Assembly: GCA_030654695.1 (NCBI GenBank)
Contig: JAURWY010000024.1
Coordinates: 1-35,173 of the forward strand
Reading direction: 5' to 3'
Length of the DNA: 35,173 nucleotides
DNA from: Polaromonas sp.
GTDB lineage: Bacteria; Pseudomonadota; Gammaproteobacteria; Burkholderiales; Burkholderiaceae_C
The notes beneath the pieces were generated by a model that was given only the letters and a program-made list of their open reading frames with translations, was not told where the DNA came from and ran no database searches. The translations under genes were made by a program, and so were the position numbers. Each line of letters starts with the position of its first letter. Positions within the stretch are counted from its first letter, which is position 1. Below are positions 31,660-35,173 of the stretch, in pieces.

Positions 31660-32973
31660 GTGACCACCTCTGCCACGGCTCAGATCGCGCCGCAGTTTGC
31701 GCTGGTCGACGTCAACAACTTCTACGTTTCCTGCGAGCGGGTTTTTCAACCCAAGCTGGAAGGCGTGCCGATGGTGGTGCTGTCGAACAATGACGGTTGC
31801 GCCGTGGCGCGCAGTGGCGAGGTCAAGGCTTTGGGCGTGAAGATGGGCACGCCGTGGTTCAAGATGAAAGACTTGGCTGCCGAGCACGGCATTCAGGCGC
31901 TCTCGTCCAACTACACGCTGTATGGCGACATGAGCAACCGCGTCGTCAGCATCTTGCGTGACTTCGCCCCCGACATCGAGGTCTACAGCATCGACGAAAG
32001 CTTCTTGCGCGTGGAGTCTGTGGTGCGGCATCACGGTGGTGGCGTGGCCATGGGCCAGCGCATGCGGGAGCGCATTCGGCAATGGACCGGGCTGCCGGTT
32101 TGCGCCGGCTTGGGCCCGACCAAAACCTTGGCCAAGTTGGCGAACCATCTGGCCAAAAAGAACCCTGAGTTCAATGGCGTGTGTGACCTGCATGCGCTGA
32201 GCAAACCCGAGCGTTTGCAGTGGATGGCGCAAACCGACGTTGCTGAGGTCTGGGGTGTGGGTCGGCGCATCGCGCAGCGACTTCAAGCCATGGGTGTGCA
32301 CACCGTGCTGGACCTGCGGCGTCAGTCGCCCAAAAACATGCAGGCGCAGTTTGGCTTGGTGATGGAGCGCACCTGCAACGAGTTGCGCGGTGTGTCTTGT
32401 CTAGAACTTGAAGACGTGGCGCCGCCGAAGCAGCAAATCATGAGCTCGCGCAGCTTTGGCACGCCGGTGATCACGCTGCCAGAGTTGCGCGAAGCGGTGG
32501 CCAGCTACGTCGCCAAAGCGGCTGAAAAACTGCGCCTGCAAGGCTCGGTGGCCGCAGCGGTTCAGGTGTTCGTGCAGACCAACCGCTTCAAGCCCAACGA
32601 TCCGCAATACAACGCTGGTTGGCTGGTGCCGCTCACAGACCCCAGCAGCGACACGCTGGCGCTCACGCGTGCAGCGATCTTTGGCTTGGAACTGATTTAC
32701 AAGCCCGGCTACCAGTACAAAAAAGCCGGCGTCATGCTGACCATGCTGTCCAGCCAAACCGCCAGACAAGAAACACTGTTTGACGACCCAATAGCCCGCG
32801 CGCGCTCAGCCAGATTGATGGCCGCGCTCGACACAGTCAACCAAACCTATGGGCGCAACACCTTGCGCACGGGCGTCTGCGGCACCGCCGAGCGCTGGGG
32901 CATGAAGTCTGAAAACCGATCAGGCAGCTTCACCACGCGGTGGGATGAACTGCCTGAGGCTCATGCTAAGTAA
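31660..32973 (+). CDS. umuC: DNA polymerase V catalytic subunit UmuC
   Basis: A 437-residue Y-family polymerase. The palm motifs [17 protein letters not shown] and YSIDESFLR carry the catalytic acidic residues. [11 protein letters not shown] and [10 protein letters not shown] follow UmuC, and [20 protein letters not shown] and [17 protein letters not shown] form the thumb. The C-terminus has the UmuC-specific tail. It performs mutagenic synthesis past DNA lesions together with UmuD'. The GTG start at 31660 lies two bases beyond the umuD stop, so translation is coupled. Confidence 0.96.
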   Translation: MTTSATAQIAPQFALVDVNNFYVSCERVFQPKLEGVPMVVLSNNDGCAVARSGEVKALGVKMGTPWFKMKDLAAEHGIQALSSNYTLYGDMSNRVVSILRDFAPDIEVYSIDESFLRVESVVRHHGGGVAMGQRMRERIRQWTGLPVCAGLGPTKTLAKLANHLAKKNPEFNGVCDLHALSKPERLQWMAQTDVAEVWGVGRRIAQRLQAMGVHTVLDLRRQSPKNMQAQFGLVMERTCNELRGVSCLELEDVAPPKQQIMSSRSFGTPVITLPELREAVASYVAKAAEKLRLQGSVAAAVQVFVQTNRFKPNDPQYNAGWLVPLTDPSSDTLALTRAAIFGLELIYKPGYQYKKAGVMLTMLSSQTARQETLFDDPIARARSARLMAALDTVNQTYGRNTLRTGVCGTAERWGMKSENRSGSFTTRWDELPEAHAK

Positions 32974-32993
32974 CGGGTGATATTCGATGCCTG

Positions 32994-33015
32994 CAGTGCC
33001 TGTCAAGGGGCACTG
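32994..33015. terminator. Weak hairpin between umuC and metY
   Basis: CAGTGCC (32994-33000) and GGCACTG (33009-33015) pair between two convergent stop codons. There is no T run on either strand, so its role in termination is uncertain. Confidence 0.35.
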
Positions 33016-33027
33016 CCAGTGCCGTTA

Positions 33028-34305
33028 TCAAACCGCCGCTAACGCCTGCTCCAAGTCTTCCAACAAGTCGTCGATGTGCTCAATGCCGATGGACAGCCGC
33101 ACCATGTCGGGTTTGACGCCGGCCTTGGCCAGTTCGGCTTCGTTGAGTTGACGGTGCGTAGTGGAGGCCGGGTGGCAGGCCAGCGACTTGGCATCCCCAA
33201 TGTTGACCAAGCGCGTGAAGAGTTTGAGCGCGTCTTGGAACCGGGCGCCGGCCTCCAAACTGTCGCTGGCTTTCAAACCGAAGCTGATGATGCCCGAGGC
33301 GCGACCGGCCATGAGCTTTTGCACCAGCAAATGATCGGGATGGTCGGCCAAACCAGCGTAATTGACCCAGCTCACTTTGGCATGAGATTGCAGGTGTTGG
33401 GCTACTTTGAGCGCGTTCTCGCAAATGCGGTCCATGCGCAAGGCCAGGGTTTCAATACCCTGCAAAAGCTGGAATGCGGCCATCGGGCTGAGCGCTGCGC
33501 CCATGTTGCGCAGAGGCACCACGCGTGCGCGGCCAATGTAGGCGGCAGCGCCTAGCGCTTCGGTGTAGACCACGCCGTGGTAACTGACGTCGGGCTCGTT
33601 GAGACGCTTGAAGCGCTCTTTGTGCTCGGCCCATGGGAATTTGCCTGAATCGACAATCGCGCCGCCGATGGTGGTGCCATGGCCGCCCAAGTATTTGGTG
33701 AGCGAATGCACCACGATGTCTGCGCCATGCTCAATAGGGCGGCACAGGTAAGGGCTGGCCACGGTGTTGTCCACAATCAGCGGCACGCCGTGGGCGTGGG
33801 CTACTTTGGCCAGTGCGGCCAGGTCGGTGATGTTGCCCAGCGGATTGCCGATGGTTTCGCAGAACACTGCCTTGGTGCGCGCGTCGATCAGCTTGGCAAA
33901 CGAGGCCGGGTCCTTGGCATCGGCAAAGCGCACCTCAATGCCCATTTGCGGAAAGGTATGGGCAAACAGGTTGTAGGTGCCGCCGTACAGGGTGGAGGTG
34001 GAGATGATGTTGTCACCCGCCTCGGTAATGGTCTGGATGGCGTAGGCAATCGCTGCCATGCCGGAGGCTACGGCCAGCGCGCCAATGCCGCCTTCCATGG
34101 CTGCCACACGGGCTTCGAGCACGCCATTGGTCGGGTTCATGATGCGGCTGTAAATATTGCCGGCCACCTTCAGGTCAAACAGGTCGGCACCGTGCTGGGT
34201 GTCGTCAAATGCATAGGCCACGGTTTGGTAAATCGGCACCGCCACGGCTTTGGTCGTGGGATCGGGCGTGTAGCCACCGTGCACCGCCAATGTTTCAATT
34301 TTCAT
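33028..34305 (-). CDS. metY: O-acetylhomoserine aminocarboxypropyltransferase (sulfhydrylase)
   Basis: A 425-residue PLP-dependent enzyme of the Cys/Met metabolism family. [20 protein letters not shown] opens the protein, [20 protein letters not shown] binds the cofactor phosphate, and Lys204 in [16 protein letters not shown] is the PLP Schiff-base lysine. The length and the C-terminal [13 protein letters not shown] fit MetY. It converts O-acetylhomoserine and sulfide to homocysteine in methionine synthesis. AGGAG lies 8 bases before the ATG. It is convergent with umuC and divergent from the next gene, so it is probably transcribed alone. Confidence 0.95.
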   Translation of the reverse strand: MKIETLAVHGGYTPDPTTKAVAVPIYQTVAYAFDDTQHGADLFDLKVAGNIYSRIMNPTNGVLEARVAAMEGGIGALAVASGMAAIAYAIQTITEAGDNIISTSTLYGGTYNLFAHTFPQMGIEVRFADAKDPASFAKLIDARTKAVFCETIGNPLGNITDLAALAKVAHAHGVPLIVDNTVASPYLCRPIEHGADIVVHSLTKYLGGHGTTIGGAIVDSGKFPWAEHKERFKRLNEPDVSYHGVVYTEALGAAAYIGRARVVPLRNMGAALSPMAAFQLLQGIETLALRMDRICENALKVAQHLQSHAKVSWVNYAGLADHPDHLLVQKLMAGRASGIISFGLKASDSLEAGARFQDALKLFTRLVNIGDAKSLACHPASTTHRQLNEAELAKAGVKPDMVRLSIGIEHIDDLLEDLEQALAAV

Positions 34306-34496
34306 GCAAAGTTCTCCTGAAATTTAATCAATGTGGTTCCGAAAAGGAAGCTGCGATTGTCGGGCAGTTTGCACAGCACCATCCGCTTAGGCAGCCGCCT
34401 CTAGGAAATTACCGGGAATTAAGGTGTTCCCACTAGGCGTAACCGAGAGAATTCCCCCAGCGCTACCTCTTTCCCCTTCTTTTTCAGGAATAACAC

Positions 34497-35066
34497 ATGT
34501 CTACCAAAAACCTCGCTACCGTGACCAACGAACTGATTGAGTCCTACGGTAACACCGCTAAAAACGTGATCAACGCCTACCGCGTGGGCAACGAGCGCGC
34601 CGTTAGCTATGTCAACCAGAGCTGGGCCGCTGCCGTCAAGAAGACCGGTACCCGTCTGAACGCCGATGTGCGTGGCAATGCTGTTGCGGCCCAAAAGAAA
34701 ATCTCCGCGCTGTACGCCCAAGGCGTGACGCTGACCTCGGACGGCGCTGAAGTGGCCGTCAACAAGGCGGTTGAATTGGCCGAAAAAGGTGTGGTGCAAG
34801 TCGCCGCCAACGCCAGCCGCTTTGAGAAAGCCACCGGCGTTGCTGCCCTGAACACACTGGCTGTGGCCGCAGTCCCTGCCGCCCAGGCCGTGACCAAGGT
34901 TGCCGCCAAGCTGGAAGCACAATCCGGCGCGTTGGCCAACAAAATTGCCGGGAAACAAGCCAAGGTCAAAGTCGCGGTGGCCAAGCGCCCAGTCGCCAAG
35001 AAGGTGGTTCGCACCGCCAAAGCAGCTCCCAAAGCGGCCCCAAAGGCTGCGCCTAAAGCGGCTTAA
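34497..35066 (+). CDS. Helical Lys/Ala-tailed protein, phasin-like or histone H1-like
   Basis: A 189-residue protein. About 150 residues of amphipathic helix, rich in Ala, Val and Asn, run from KNLATVTNELIESYGNTAKN. A basic tail follows: KQAKVKVAVAKRPVAKKVVR and then KAAPKAAPKAAPKAA. The tail resembles histone H1-like and PhaM-type nucleoid-binding tails, and the body resembles phasins in its composition. It could bind PHB granules, DNA or both; I cannot decide which. No signal peptide is present. AGGA lies 9 bases upstream of the ATG. Two hairpins and a T run end the transcript. A phasin gene lies at the other end of the window but is not linked. Confidence 0.75.
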   Translation: MSTKNLATVTNELIESYGNTAKNVINAYRVGNERAVSYVNQSWAAAVKKTGTRLNADVRGNAVAAQKKISALYAQGVTLTSDGAEVAVNKAVELAEKGVVQVAANASRFEKATGVAALNTLAVAAVPAAQAVTKVAAKLEAQSGALANKIAGKQAKVKVAVAKRPVAKKVVRTAKAAPKAAPKAAPKAA

Positions 35067-35080
35067 TTCACATTTCAAGC

Positions 35081-35103
35081 CGCGCAGCGGTCAACGCTGC
35101 GCG
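35081..35103 (+). repeat. Perfect 9-bp hairpin after the Lys/Ala-tailed gene
   Basis: CGCGCAGCG (35081-35089) and CGCTGCGCG (35095-35103) form a strong stem 15 bases after the stop codon. It has no T run. The true terminator lies just downstream. Confidence 0.6.
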
Positions 35104-35119
35104 TCCTGAATCAAAAGCA

Positions 35120-35160
35120 AAAGCGCCAGTCGTGCAAACGGCTGGCGCTTTATTTTTTTT
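35120..35160 (+). terminator. Intrinsic terminator
   Basis: AAAGCGCCAG (35120-35129) pairs with CTGGCGCTTT (35142-35151), followed by A and then T8 (35153-35160). It is the strongest terminator in this part of the window. Confidence 0.93.
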
Positions 35161-35173
35161 GAACGGCAATGCT

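Noticed and set aside
34985..35063. Repeats at the 3' end of the Lys/Ala-tailed gene
   Set aside because: They are codon-level repeats (KAAP units) within one coding sequence, not an independent repeat element.

Overview
The window looks like chromosomal DNA from a betaproteobacterium of the order Burkholderiales, most likely family Comamonadaceae (Rhodoferax, Polaromonas or Limnohabitans relatives). The signs are a moderately high GC content, a phasin gene, an elongation factor P with arginine at position 32 next to its rhamnosyltransferase EarP, a Bug-family solute receptor, and the order hupB - tRNA-Val - ppiD - tRNA-His. I had no database access, so family names rest on motifs and recognised sequence patterns.

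Layout. 1-584 is the N-terminal part of an iron(III) ABC transporter binding protein on the minus strand, with a Fur-box-like promoter, facing a patatin-like lipoprotein. 1714-2259 is a phasin whose promoter is flanked by two near-identical elements. 2564-11645 is a plus-strand run of housekeeping and transport genes: a histone-deacetylase-fold amidohydrolase, a small membrane protein, nitroreductase, FKBP isomerase, pncB, a Na+/H+ antiporter, a 2-hydroxyacid dehydrogenase, rmuC and an MFS carrier. 11648-14378 on the minus strand holds a LOG-family protein, efp and earP. uvrC, pgsA and an EamA exporter follow on the plus strand to 18019. A LysR regulator then diverges, across a palindromic operator, from a halo/fluoroacetate-dehalogenase-like hydrolase and a tartrate/D-malate dehydrogenase. 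hupB follows a roughly 200-nt stretch with four hairpins, the last resembling a terminator.

24000-28200, directly downstream of tRNA-His, is the accessory part. It holds an intact AAA ATPase, a frameshifted N-terminal scrap of a type I restriction subunit (HsdR), a decayed IS21-type istA fragment, and a more AT-rich, apparently intact pair: a Bug-type solute receptor overlapping a 4,5-dihydroxyphthalate-decarboxylase-like protein. A degenerate tRNA 3'-end-like segment near 28141 may mark the far edge. This looks like a decayed island at a tRNA integration site.

28200-35173 returns to typical Burkholderiales sequence: a secreted Ala/Pro-rich protein, a secreted nonspecific nuclease with a long inverted repeat at its start, two glutathione transferases, an SOS-controlled umuDC operon with a clear LexA box, metY, and a Lys/Ala-tailed helical protein ending in a strong terminator. 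The best candidates for something undescribed are the structured RNA before hupB, the ATPase/HsdR remnant at tRNA-His, and the orphan receptor/decarboxylase-like pair.
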